From Plotosus lineatus (lineage: Eukaryota > Chordata > Actinopteri > Siluriformes > Plotosidae): DNA of 64,000 nt. Shown here in pieces: positions 45,553 through 56,014 of this stretch. The notes under the pieces are model-generated. The model made no database searches, was not told the DNA's origin, and saw only the letters and a list, made by a program, of their open reading frames with translations. The stretch lies in assembly GCA_024760905.1 (NCBI GenBank), contig CM045735.1, forward strand, positions 2,694,661-2,758,660, given 5' to 3'. Each line of letters opens with the position of its first letter. Within the stretch, counting starts at the first letter, position 1. The translations under genes and the position numbers were made by a program.

Positions 45553-48500
45553 GTAAGTTATATTTATGGTGTTGAACGGTGTTCATAGTTTTATTTATTT
45601 TTTTTTATTTGAGTAAAGTTAGGTTATGTCTTCATGTCTAATGTGGCCGAATGTTTCTAAACTATGGGTTTGTGTTTAAAATGCCGTCTGTGATGGCTAC
45701 TGGTAGCTTAGCTTGCCGTGAGTTTGGGACGCTAACTCGAGCAGCGGGATAAAGAGTGTGTTGTTTTCCTCACAGTCCTCTGACCAAAGTGAAGCTCATT
45801 AATGAGTTGAATGAGAAAGAAGCTCGTCTCGGCATCAAGGATTCGGTGTCATGGCATTCAGAGTACAAAGACAGCGCCTGGGTCTTCATCGGTGAGAAGA
45901 ATACAATCTATAGTCTCCCCTCATTATTAACAAATAGAAACCTTCACCTTATATCCGCCAATACCGTTTTTTATTCATTTATTTATTTATATATTTATTA
46001 CTTTTTTTTTTTTTTTACATACACACTCCTACTAAATGGATGATATACTGTATAGTGGTACCTCAGCTAACGAATTCAATCTGTTCTGAGGGTGAGCTTG
46101 TAAGCCGTAAATTTCGTTAGATGAAAAATATTCCATCAGAGAGAGATTTCCTTTCGGCTTTTTCCTTTCTCAGGGGTCGCCACAGTGAATGATTGACATG
46201 TTTGATTTGGTTTATAGGTTTTTACGAAGGATGCCCTTCCTGACACAACCCTTTAGCAAGGGACAGAAACGCGCTGACGGCTTTGCAGCTCCTCTTTATG
46301 AAAGTCAGCAATGGTTCTTTTACATGAACCTCTCATCATAGACAGTGAGAGACATGGCCGGCCTCTGATAACCCAGTTAGTGCACTGAGGGGACAGTGAC
46401 AACCTTGTGGAGAGTGGGACTCGAACTCCCAACTTTAGGATCAGCGATCCAGTGCCCTATACCACCAGGCCGCCTCTGCGCTGAAACAATTATTCCATAA
46501 GAAATAACAAAATAATCTGTTCAAACCCCCTCCCAAACTCATAACCCGACACAAACATGTCTGTCTGTCTTCCTTTCGGCTTTTTCCCTTTTACTCGGGA
46601 GTCGCCACAGCGAATCATCTGATTCGCACATTTGATTTGGCAGAGGTTTTTACGTCGGATGCCCTTCCTGTCACAACCCTTTTTAGCAAGGGACAGAAAC
46701 ACGCTGATGACTTTGCAGCCTGTAAAAGAACCATTGCTGACACAAACGTATATTTCACCTAATATATTAAAAATAAATGTAAACAATAAATGTTATATAA
46801 TAATAATATGTACATTAACATTAGTAATAATTAATAATAATAAAACAATGTCAACTAAGTCTTCTGATCATTGACTGTGGCGAAGATGTCATGTGGGCAG
46901 GCAGGAGGTGGTGCGTAATGGAGAAGGATGCGGCGGAATTTGTGTGTATGCATGCTACGAATGCCAGCGAAGAAAGGCTCGTGGTGAGCTCCCACAAGGC
47001 CAGTGGTTCTCAATTAGTGGGGCGCGCTAAACACTATGTAGTAGTGTGCAGTAAACACTATTTATAGTCATGTTGGGGGGGGGGGGGGGGGAGATGAAAT
47101 ATTTTTGTTTTTTCCTGGAGGGGACATCACAGAAAAGAATTGAGAAGCACTGTTCAAGGCATTCTTGTAGAGTGGAGGAATAAGCGTGGAAGAATACAAG
47201 GCTAATTGTCCCAGCAAAGCAGAGAAAAAGAGGAGAGCTTGTAAAGTGAATTTTTGCTCGTTGGATGGGGCAGATTTTTGGTGGGATCGAAGCATAGAAA
47301 ATTCGTTATAAGGGACACTCGTTAGACAGGGTACCACTGTATTATTAAAAAATAAATGAAACAAATGAATACTTCGACCAAATGTTTACCCAGAACATGA
47401 AAGGGTTAGTAGATTATTGTCCATGCTTAATTTAATCAGATCTTTCAGCATGTGAGCAGTAACACACTTGAGATGTGCTGTTAGAGGACAATAGTCAACG
47501 ACTGTCTTGTGTGTGATGTAAAACTGAGTTACTTTCCCCACCCGGAAGCGGATTCATTTCCTATCCCTCTGATACCACAGCAAATTACCAGCTATTAAAA
47601 TGACCTGTCTGTCTACACATTGGTTTCTTTTAATGTGGAATAAATGATGTCCTGTTATCGCCCATAAAAACTATAAACTCTAATAAAGCATGTGACCTTT
47701 AGGTGGATTCCCATATGAACTGACCGAAGGAGACGTCATCTGTGTTTTCTCGCAGTACGTCGTCTTTACTTGGTGCCCTACATTTTGTTTCTTGCTTCTT
47801 GCTGTTTGTTGGACAACCAATTTCTTGTCGATCTTTGTGCCAGGTACGGAGAGATTGCCAACATCAACCTGGTGCGGGATAAAAAGACGGGGAAGTCGAA
47901 GGGGTTTTGTTTTCTGTGCTACGAGGACCAAAGGAGCACAATTCTGGCGGTGGATAACTTAAACGGCATTAAGGTGAACATGTGATCACCACACATGACT
48001 TTTCGAATGCTGGGTGGATGTTTCAACTTAATTCAGAATCGAGAACCAAAAACGCATCCGGGCGAGTTGGCTTTGTATGAGATGCCCATTAAATTTTATG
48101 GAACGGGTCAGTGTCGGGTGGAAAAACTTTTGATCGTATTTATACAGCCAGGTTAAAATGATGTAAACGACGTCTTCATCTTCAGTTCCTATGGTGCAGA
48201 TCAGGGCGTTTATTACGTTGAATGTCTGTCTTCCTTTTGGCTTTTTCCCTTTCACTCAGGAGTCGCCACAGCAAATCATCTGATTCGCACGTTTGATTTG
48301 GCAGAGGTTTTTACGTCGGATGCCCTTCCTGTCACAACCCTTTTTAGCAAGGGACAGAAACACGCTGACGACTTTGCAGCTACTCTTTACGAAAGTCAGC
48401 AATGGTTCTTTTACATCAACCTCTCACCATAGACAGTGACAGACATGGCCCGCCTTTGATGGGCGTTTATTACGTTGAATACGGTATATTAAAAATACAC

Positions 48501-50033
48501 ATGTAAAAACGTTAATATTCCATCATAATACATGTACATCAAGAATAAACAAGTCAACTAACCCTTGCAAGCATTGACTGTGGCAAAGATGTCACGTGGG
48601 CGGGCAGGAGGTGGTGCATAACAGAGGAGAATTTTGTGCGTGACCCTGAGGAACATGCCCCCCCCCCTTCAATGCAGCCGTGAGGAGGGGCACAAACAAG
48701 TGCCCGCCCTCACGCCGGTCCTAAGCTTGGATAAATGCAGAGGGTTGCGTCAGGAAGGGCATCCGGCGTAAAACTTTTGCCAGAATACAAAATGCAAACC
48801 GAACATGCTTTTTTTCCATACTGTACTAGAATTAAGTAATCGCGCATCCTCTACAGTAGGTGGCAGTGGCGCTCTGTGTGCCCTATGGTATAGGGAAAAA
48901 GCATGACGCAAACAATATGAAGTGCAGTAAACACGAGTCGCACGCGAGGCGCTGGGGGGAGGGTTTTTTCTTAGGGGGGCGTCACAGAAAATAATTCAGC
49001 ACTGCCCAATGCGTTCTCAGCACGCGAAGGAATACACACAGAAGAATACAGTACCAGGCTAATCAGCCTTTGCTGGTTGGATGGGGCAGATTTTTGGAGG
49101 ATTGAAGCTCAGATCATGGAAAATTCGTTATAAAAGACACTCGTAAGTCAAGGTACCACTAATTATTTGTGGTGTAAATATTATTTCAATGTGATTTTGA
49201 ATGTTTGTATGTCCTTTTTATAAATAAATAAATACAGCTGTGACGGTACCTTATTCATAACCTTATCTGTCATCAATATGTTTAAAGGAATCTCAACCTC
49301 ACTGTCCACAGATCAAAGGCCGGACATTACGCGTGGACCACGTGTCCAATTACTGTCCGCCGAAAGATTCGAAGGACATCGACGAGGTCACCAGACATCT
49401 CCGGGAAGAAGGATGTGCTCCCAAATTGCCTTCATCATCTGACTCGGAATCGCAGGACGAGTGTCTTCTACCACTAAAGAAACCGAAGAAGGGTAAGTCA
49501 TTTTAAACGTGTCCCAGTGAAACCTACAACTTGGTTCAGACGATTCACACGTGGTCCGTTCAACAGATAAAAAAGAAAAGAAGAAAAAGAAGGAGAAAAA
49601 AGAAAAGAGGAGGGAACTGAAAGAAGAAAGGTGCACAACGCAGCCCGGGTCTCCCTCCACTCCTCATCCCAGGGTGAAGAAGGAGAAGGAGGACACGGGT
49701 TACGACAAGTACGTCCTGAAGGGGGCGCATGAGTCCAAAGATGACAGACGTGAGAGAAGGAGCTCAGAGGAAAGAGTGGAGGATCAGTACGGAGGTCTCC
49801 GGAGAGGAGAGAGGGATAGAGACGGGGAGGACGAAAGGAGGACCGGAAGGAGTAGAGAAGATTTGAGAGGGAGAGACGAGCAGCAGCGGCCACACGAGAG
49901 CAGAGAGAGGGGGAGAGAAAATGACAGAGACAGAGAGAAGGACAGACCCAGAGAAAGACAGCGAGACAGAGAGAGACGCTACGGAGAGCGAGAGAGACGG
50001 CGAGACCGGGACACCGAATACAGGCGTCGCTGA
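45548..50033 (+). CDS. rbmx2: RNA-binding motif protein X-linked 2 (RBMX2)
   Basis: Coding segments are 45548-45552, 45776-45891, 47703-47754, 47844-47973, 49312-49492 and 49567-50033. They join in frame to 951 nt, giving 316 residues. The N-terminus [20 protein letters not shown] leads into one RRM from about residue 36, with WVFIGGFPYEL (RNP2) and [13 protein letters not shown] (RNP1) and ending in [11 protein letters not shown]. The C-terminal third is Lys- then Arg/Glu/Asp-rich ([18 protein letters not shown], then repeated RER/RDR). RBMX2 is the counterpart of yeast Ist3/Snu17, part of the RES complex that stabilises the activated spliceosome with Bud13 and Pml1. Length is close to the human protein of about 320 residues. 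Confidence 0.93.
45776..45891 (+). CDS. rbmx2: rbmx2 exon 2
   Basis: Acceptor TTCCTCACAG|TCC and donor TTCATCG|GTGAGA. It encodes [20 protein letters not shown], then [16 protein letters not shown]. Confidence 0.93.
46140..46481 (-). mobile_element. SINE with RTE-type tail
   Basis: Tail TTTCCTTTCGGCTTTTTCCT to head complement CCACCAGGCCGCCTCTGCG. Flanking TGAAAAATATTCCAT and TGAAACAATTATTCCAT are near-identical and look like its target duplication within the MITE. Confidence 0.8.
46557..46740 (-). mobile_element. Truncated SINE with 5' inversion
   Basis: The RTE-type tail and 3' body run in minus orientation from CTTCCTTTCGGCTTTTTCCC to ACTTTGCAG. The last 20 bp (TGTAAAAGAACCATTGCTGA, 46721-46740) are the adjacent body segment in the opposite orientation. 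GACACAAAC occurs on both sides (46548-46556 and 46739-46747). Confidence 0.75.
47001..47152. mobile_element. hAT MITE inside composite copy e
   Basis: Termini CAGTGGTTCTCAATTAGTGG and AATTGAGAAGCACTG; the flanking 8-mers CACAAGGC and TTCAAGGC match at six positions. The interior is deleted relative to copy c. Confidence 0.6.
47703..47754 (+). CDS. rbmx2: rbmx2 exon 3
   Basis: Acceptor GACCTTTAG|GTGG and donor TTCTCGCA|GTACGT. It encodes [17 protein letters not shown] and two bases of Gln. The following intron is only 89 nt. Confidence 0.9.
47844..47973 (+). CDS. rbmx2: rbmx2 exon 4
   Basis: Acceptor TTGTGCCAG|GTACGG and donor ATTAAG|GTGAAC. It encodes [20 protein letters not shown] and RNP1, then [13 protein letters not shown]. 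Confidence 0.93.
48224..48460 (-). mobile_element. 5'-truncated SINE with perfect 20-bp duplication
   Basis: Tail TTCCTTTTGGCTTTTTCCCT through the body to GACATGGCCCGCCTTTGAT. The tRNA-like head is missing. GGGCGTTTATTACGTTGAAT is present exactly at 48204-48223 and 48461-48480. It lies in rbmx2 intron 4. Confidence 0.95.
48481..49160 (-). mobile_element. Composite pogo-like MITE, copy f
   Basis: The right end CTCGTAAGTCAAGGTACCACT is clear; the left end is lost. Interior blocks GCATTGACTGTGGCAAAGATG and TCCTCTACAGTAGGTGGCAG match the family. An RTE 3' UTR fragment (GGGTTGCGTCAGGAAGGGCA) is embedded at about 48725-48800. Confidence 0.65.
49312..49492 (+). CDS. rbmx2: rbmx2 exon 5
   Basis: Acceptor CTGTCCACAG|ATC and donor AAGAAGG|GTAAGT. 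It encodes the RRM end [20 protein letters not shown] and the acidic linker [15 protein letters not shown]. Confidence 0.93.
49567..50033 (+). CDS. rbmx2: rbmx2 exon 6 (terminal)
   Basis: Acceptor CGTTCAACAG|ATAAAAAAG, a Lys/Glu stretch, then Arg/Asp/Glu repeats ending [11 protein letters not shown] and a TGA at 50031-50033. Confidence 0.93.
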
Positions 50034-50086
50034 AGACCCGTGTGATGCATTAGTGTTGTGTCATAACTTGTTTGTGTTATTCTGTA

Positions 50087-50092
50087 AATAAA
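50087..50092 (+). terminator. rbmx2 polyadenylation signal
   Basis: AATAAA 54 nt after the stop codon, with a T-rich stretch before and an A run (50114-50124) after. The 3' UTR would be very short. Confidence 0.7.
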
Positions 50093-50493
50093 AGTCCCCC
50101 TCCTTTAGAGAAGAAAAAAAAAAAACGGGTTTCACATAAATATTTTTTATTGATACAAATGATACAAGTGATACAAAGAGCAAAATAGATTTATGGTACG
50201 AGTACAGAAAAAAAAAAGTGGTACCATAATATAACTTTACTTCTGTCAAATAGCTGATAAGTATTTTATTTCTTTTTTTTTGGTAATTAAAAAAAACAAG
50301 AAGGACCAGCCCGACGACGTGCACGTTATCATCGTGTACCCGCTCAACAGGAGTATAACACCACGTCATCGCTGTTCTTCATTATTACAATCTATTCATC
50401 TATAGTCACGTGATCACTGCAGAGACAAACAAAACTACACAAGTATTCATTTTCTGAACCACTTCATCCTAATTAGGGTCGCAGGGAGCCTGG

Positions 50494-50532
<39 letters not shown>

Positions 50533-50766
50533 AAAGAGAGAAACAACTACACAAATATCCTCTGGACAAATTATTAAAGAAAGCAAAGCTGTGATTGGTT
50601 ACAGGCATGGAACATAACCACCAACGAGGGGCGCTGAACTGGTTAGAACTCAAAACTCGTACAGCAGGGACACCCAAGTTTATCTGCGGTCAGTGTGGGT
50701 TCAGGTTGTCTCTTCAACCAAGCAGTAGCTACACCACCCACCTGTTTTAATCACTGATTAAAGGAC

Positions 50767-50902
50767 AGCGTGTTTCTGCCTTGCAATGGCCTTGCGAGCT
50801 GTTCAGGGTTTACTCTACCCTTGCCCAGACTTGGCTGAGATGAGCACCAGCCTCCTTGTGACCCTGATTAGGATTAACCGGTTCAGAAACTGGACAAATG
50901 GA
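50767..50902 (+). mobile_element. L2-like SINE tail fragment
   Basis: GCGTGTTTCTGCCTTGCAATGG to CCTGATTAGGATTAACCGG. It begins just before the body-tail junction. A shorter minus-strand piece of the same tail is at 50449-50497. Confidence 0.7.
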
Positions 50903-51532
50903 TTTACCAGTTTGACTGACATTTGTAATTGATTGAAAGATAAAGCTGAATGTGGACTTTGGCTGTATTTTTTTTTTGTACGCTGTTTGGGTCTGACTTT
51001 CACCAGTAAAGTGGTCTCACCAAGATCGCACCAGTCTGGCTTCAGATTTTGCCCCATGCAAACAGGATACACGATCCAATCAGGTTCTGAGATCAATGCT
51101 CTGCACAGGTGGAACATGTCTTTTCTTAATGTTCAGCTGTTGTTATTTTTATTTATTTATTTCTATATAAATCAGAATGAACTCGACGTCCTGCGATTAC
51201 ACACCAAGCTAACACTATATTACGACATTTCGCTTCTACGCACGAATACAAGCAGAAACACGGACATGGGATTGTTCGATGATTCGTCACCGAATCCCGA
51301 GTCCGAACCGTGTCTGTGATTAAAACAGTTGCTGTCCCGTCTCTGGAACTGTTTCAGTTTCTGTAAAAGATTTACAAATCGGGCTCTGATTGGACGAGAG
51401 AAATTAAAATAAACAAGCTACTTTATAACCCGAGGATTCAGTCACGCTGGGCGATACCATGATCCATCAGTATCAGAGGAATTATCAATTCTTCAGGGAA
51501 TTTTTTTTATTTATTTAAAAATTTTATTAATT

Positions 51533-51842
51533 TTCTTAACTGCTTAATCCTAATTCGGGTCGCAGGGAGGCTGGTGCCCATCTCAGCCGACTCACCCTGG
51601 ATTGCTAGCCAGGCCATTGCAGGGGCGACACTCACATTCACACCAAGGGGTAGCTTGGAGCAGCCAGTTAACCTACTGTGCATGTTTTTGGACTGTAGGA
51701 GGAAACCAGAGAACTCGGAGAAAACGCACTCAGCGCGGGGAGTGCATGCAAACTCCACACTGAAACGCCCAGGCTGGGAATCAAACCCAGGACCTTCTTG
51801 CTGTGAGGCAGACGAGCTCATCTCTACGCTACCATGCCACCA
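51533..51842 (-). mobile_element. Family B SINE, near full length
   Basis: Tail CTTAATCCTAATTCGGGTCG, middle GCATGTTTTTGGACTGTAGG and CATGCAAACTCCACACTGAA, B-box complement GGGAATCAAACCCAGG, and CTTCTTGCTGTGAGGCAGAC at the head. Confidence 0.85.
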
Positions 51843-52449
51843 CAGGAAATGTTAAGAAATATATTTTTAAGTAATAGTTTAAAAAAATTGTGAAATATCA
51901 TCAGATTGTGGATGATCGAGAAGCTTTTGATGAATATTTCTGTAATGATATTTCATTCATACCCCGCCCCCTCCCCGCCCCGCCCCCTCCCCTGATATTA
52001 CAGTTAATTTAAAATCAAACCAGTCCTATAGTTTTATTACTTTTCATCCCCCAGTTGCTCATCCAGAGTTCAATAAAAGGGTTTTGCAGCTCACACTGAA
52101 TCGCAGTACTGTGACATCACAGTAAACTCCTCCTCTAGGCACCTTCTCCCTTCATCAATATTCACTTCAGTGCCTCGTCGTCCAGTTCTATTAATCTGTG
52201 GCTGTGAACAGGAAGAGGAAGCGCAGTGAGGGTGGCGGTGTCGGGATGAACATGTCCACTGAACTGGTAATGTAAACGACCTTGAACCCACCAGCAGGGA
52301 ACCGGCGCATTATTACTCGAGAGCTGGTTTGGGGCCTATCTCACCCAACAGATAGGGTGAAAGCAGTGTACTCCCTGAACACCACCTCGCTAGACAATCA
52401 TAGGGCCAACCAAACATGGGCTTTGAAACAGTTAATGAACCGTTAGTCT

Positions 52450-52596
52450 TTTTGGACCGTTGGAGGAAACTAGAGTACCTGGAAGAAACCCAAGCAAGCA
52501 CGGAGAGAGAAAAAAGAAAAAAGTTGAGCCCGTGACTGGAACCCAGGACCTTGTTGTTACGAGATAGACCTGATAACCCTGCACCAGACGGTGGGC
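52450..52596 (-). mobile_element. Family B SINE head fragment
   Basis: TTTTTGGACCGTTGGAGGAAA, GACTGGAACCCAGGACCTTG and GCACCAGACGGTGGGC; the tail is absent. Confidence 0.55.
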
Positions 52597-52904
52597 TTTT
52601 CAGCCCTTGTGTTATTCACAATTCGTTCTTCATCTGAACCACATTATCTGCCTGATAATAATACGTCGTGACGTAACAACCATAGTTTCGGGTCCGAGCC
52701 TGCATGCTGTAGTAATGTGTCCGTCCCCCGAGTCCAAGAACTCCGGGACGGCAGTAAAGATGGTACAATATATTTTCCTGATATAATACAGACATTGCAA
52801 CTTTAAATTTTTTTAAAATATTGAATAGGAAAAGCACTTCATTCGATGGGAAACTGACTACATTTTTTTTTTTTTTTTTTTAATAGAACTCATTTACTTG
52901 CTGT

Positions 52905-53199
52905 TGGGCTTTTTAGACCCGAGTCTAGCGGCTCATCAGGGCGGTGTTTATCCCTCCCCGGTTTCCGTAGTGTGAACCTACCAGGAGTACAACTCCTCCT
53001 GGATGGGACGCTAGTCCATCGCAGGTTCCCTTCCCAGTACATCTTACTGGTTCCCATTTATACTGCTGGGTGAACAGAGGCACACTTGTGGTTAAGACCT
53101 CGCCCAGGGCTCTTAGCACAGTGGGGGTCTAACTGGGATTTGAACACACAACCTCCTGATCATGAGTGCAGCACCCTAACCACTACACCACCGACCCCA
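52905..53199 (-). mobile_element. tRNA-derived SINE (family C)
   Basis: Complement of the right end, GGTGGTGTAGTGGTTAGGGT with GTGTGTTCAAATCCCAG, is a good A-box/B-box head. Body AACTCCTCCTGGATGGGACG and CATTTATACTGCTGGGTGAA. It is about 90 percent like 40560-40856 by eye. Confidence 0.8.
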
Positions 53200-53646
53200 C
53201 TCACTCACTCGGTCATTACAAAACCATCATGGTGTACCATGCAGCTTAAATAAATAATGTCCATGTGTGTATTGTGACATTATAATCATGTCAACATTTG
53301 ACCTCAACAAAAAGACTCCGACACACAGGTGTCTCACCGTTAACTTAAGTGTCGCTGTGGGTTTATGAACATCAGGAACACACCCCCTCCACCTCTCTGC
53401 TCTAAACAGGATAGTGAGTTGCCATAGCAACTGGGCGATTAAAACCATATTTGGACACGAGAGTGAGTGAGACGAGCTTGCAAAATCAACCTTAAATGAA
53501 TATTTCCTTCAAGATTTATAATCCAAAAAAAAAAAAGATATAAATATATAAAAACACCCCAATAATGCTTCAGAGAAAAAAGTCAAACAAACTGACACTT
53601 CCATCTTTAAATATTTGTAAAATGTGACCCAATGATTTCCAAAGCT

Positions 53647-53685
<39 letters not shown>

Positions 53686-54531
53686 TGAACCGAAGACCGC
53701 CAGGGTCCAGAGATCGGCGCAGTCCATTTATAGATATAGTTTCTATTTATATCAGAGGTATTTGTGTATGTAGAGGTTTATATTTTTGTTGCTGTTGTTG
53801 TTTAGGCTTCTGATGTGGAGTTCGAGTCCCAGGGGTTTTTAGTGAGCTTTTCTCACGCCCACCCCCCCACACCCCACCCCGAAATAATAATGCCATCATA
53901 CATGAGAATAAGGCTCTTCGAATTCAGAGTCCTGGATTACACACCTGAAATACAGTAGAAGACCCGTTGGGTTCTGAAAGGTTGGGGTTGTTGTATAGAA
54001 GAAGTAAGGCGCTGTGAGGAGGGCGTTGATTGGCCCGTCCCAAATAATCTCTCGGAATTGTAGCTGGACCATAAAAATCACATTGGACTAAACAATCCAT
54101 TAAAAGTGAACGATAGAGTGAAGACACCACAAAGAACTGTTTTTGGTGAATATTTACAAACTGTTATCTGGCAATTTACAAAAGAGGAAAAAAAAAAAAA
54201 AAACAGGCAGTCCTGAAACACTCCAGCAGGGAGCTCACGCATCCCAGAGCCACCTGCGGTCAGCTGATGCTCCTTTATCTAAGCATGCAAGCCGATATTG
54301 TTTACACGCATCAGGAACTGGACTGAACATTCAAGTATCATTAAAACTCAAGCATACAGTATCTGAGGATAGATTTCAGTGAACTGCAAAAATGGCTGGA
54401 AAAAAAAAAGTTTGTATTTCTCTCTGTTTCATTTTGTGATCGGAACCTTGGCTCTGGTTGGTTTGGAAGAAGGTCCTACATGATGACCAAGAAATCTCCA
54501 AGACGTCATTCAGACCAGGCAGGCCGAGTTT

Positions 54532-54804
54532 TCTGAACCGCTGAACCCGACTAGGGTCGTGTGGAGGCTGGAGCCCATCTCAGCTGACTCTGGGCAAAAG
54601 AGAAGCCAGTCCATTGCCACAGACGACATTCACACTCGCACCTCGGTGCAATTTGGAACAGCCAATTAGCCTCATGTGCCGATCTTAGTACCGAAGGAGG
54701 ATACCGAGGAAACCTCATAAACTCCACACAGAAACGTCCTCATTGAGCCCGGGATCGTTTCTGCAGGGCAGACGCATTAATCACTACACCATCGTACCGC
54801 CCTA
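54532..54804 (-). mobile_element. Family B SINE
   Basis: Tail TTCTGAACCGCTGAACCCGA, middle ACATTCACACTCGCACCTCG and AGCCAATTAGCCTCATGTGC, head complement ATTAATCACTACACCATCGT. Confidence 0.8.
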
Positions 54805-54915
54805 GGTGTCGATGCAAGGACCGTTTATCATTTATAAACACAATGGAAACAGATGGAAGAAGGCATGCATTTGCTAGACAGACCGGGTGGTTAATGAGTG
54901 CAAGTCAAGTGACCT

Positions 54916-54921
54916 TTATTT
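54916..54921 (-). terminator. Possible siah2-like polyadenylation signal
   Basis: TTTATT on the plus strand reads AATAAA on the minus strand, about 540 nt after the stop codon. It is the first such hexamer downstream. A poly-G run at 54998-55014 would be in the 3' UTR. Confidence 0.4.
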
Positions 54922-55462
54922 GCACCATGTACACCACTTTCAATACCGGGAGCTGCACACTGCTAACATCACAGTCATGATTTGATTTAGGAAAGGGGGG
55001 GGGGGGGGGGGGGGAGAAAAAAAGTCAGTGCAAATTTTCATGTCACACGCATGAGGTGTGAAGCAGCCGTGCTACGACGTTTTGAGGATCATCGTCAAGC
55101 CTGGCTCCAACTGCTGGACCCTGGCATATGACCAAAGTCTTGGTTGAGGACGTCCTATTGTAGACAGGGCCGTGATCTAGACCTTAACTCGGACTGAATT
55201 GAGCTGAGAAGTAGGAGTTGTAGCATCACTGTCCCTGGGCACAAGATGGTCTTGATTGATACCGAGAACTCACCGTGTTCTCCAGCGATATGTACGACTA
55301 TCCCTCTCATCCACTTAGCAAAACCAAATTGAAGCAGTCTATGCATCATCTTGTGGGGAACAAGTCATGCACACGTCATCCTTCCCAATCAGCCCTCTAC
55401 CCTGTCAAAGTACAATCGTCAATCCCCGTCAAACGACATTCTGTGGAGTTCGGACTTCTACC

Positions 55463-56014
55463 TCAGCACATCGAAATGGTCACGTTGATGCCCAGGTTGC
55501 CGTTGTCGGCAAATAGGTGGGCGATGGAGGTGTCGAACACGAGACAGTCACTGTTCATGATTGCTGCAGCTACGCCATCGTGAATGGACCTCGGTGTAGC
55601 TTCCCATGTGAGGCGTCTGCGGTTGCCATTCAGCTCAAGACGGTAAGCAAAGTTTTCGGCTTGTTTGCGAGTGCCGATGAGGAGCACGATGGCAAAGAAC
55701 TGCTGGTGGCCTTCATACTTCTCCTGCTTCTCCAGCACCAGCATGAAATGGTGGCCGAAGCATGACTGCATCATGACCCAGTCCACTGCGCCAGGTAGGT
55801 TGATGTCGGTCGCCAGGAAGACGATGTCCTCACCTTGCAGTGTTGTGATGGATTTGTGGGCGTGCATGAGGTGGGGCATGACTGCTTCCAGGGAGCCCTG
55901 CCACTTGCAAGAAGCGCCTGGGCAGGGGCAGGTGTATGGGCGGAACTCGCAAACCTCCTCGTGCTCTGGCTTCTCACTGTGGTGCAGCGACAGCAGGCAA
56001 CCCGCCGAGGCAAA
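55463..56014 (-). CDS. siah2l: SIAH2-like E3 ubiquitin ligase, last exon (partial gene)
   Basis: The acceptor CACACTCTAG|TTTGCC opens 183 codons to a TGA at 55463-55465. The sequence begins [20 protein letters not shown] and runs through the SIAH-type double zinc finger ([30 protein letters not shown]) into the complete TRAF-like Sina domain ([39 protein letters not shown] region, ending [12 protein letters not shown]). [20 protein letters not shown] and [19 protein letters not shown] are SIAH2-like rather than SIAH1-like. SIAH proteins bind PxAxVxP motifs in targets such as PHD prolyl hydroxylases and recruit E2 enzymes through a RING. The RING exon is not found in this window and should lie upstream, beyond 64000. 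The symbol follows the fish siah2l paralogue. Confidence 0.9.
   Translation of the reverse strand, partial: FASAGCLLSLHHSEKPEHEEVCEFRPYTCPCPGASCKWQGSLEAVMPHLMHAHKSITTLQGEDIVFLATDINLPGAVDWVMMQSCFGHHFMLVLEKQEKYEGHQQFFAIVLLIGTRKQAENFAYRLELNGNRRRLTWEATPRSIHDGVAAAIMNSDCLVFDTSIAHLFADNGNLGINVTISMC

Larger units (their letters stand above)
46053..47339 (-). mobile_element. Composite pogo-like MITE, copy e (with two SINEs)
   Basis: Ends TAGTGGTACCTCAGCTAACG and AGACAGGGTACCACTG are inverted and flanked by TA on both sides. SINEs sit at 46140-46481 and 46557-46740, and the inner hAT MITE is at 47001-47152. It lies in rbmx2 intron 2. A poly-G run is at 47077-47091. Confidence 0.8.
50093..54905. other. 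rbmx2 to siah2-like intergenic region
   Basis: No exon is convincing. Besides the elements listed separately it has a poly-T run at 50499-50527, a run of three GC-box-like CCCCGCCCCCTCC motifs near 51962-51992, and (GA)n at 53650-53679. 53200-54130 is otherwise unique. Confidence 0.55.

Noticed and set aside
49498..49893. Minus-strand ORF of 131 codons
   Set aside because: Antisense of the Arg/Glu-rich terminal exon of rbmx2.
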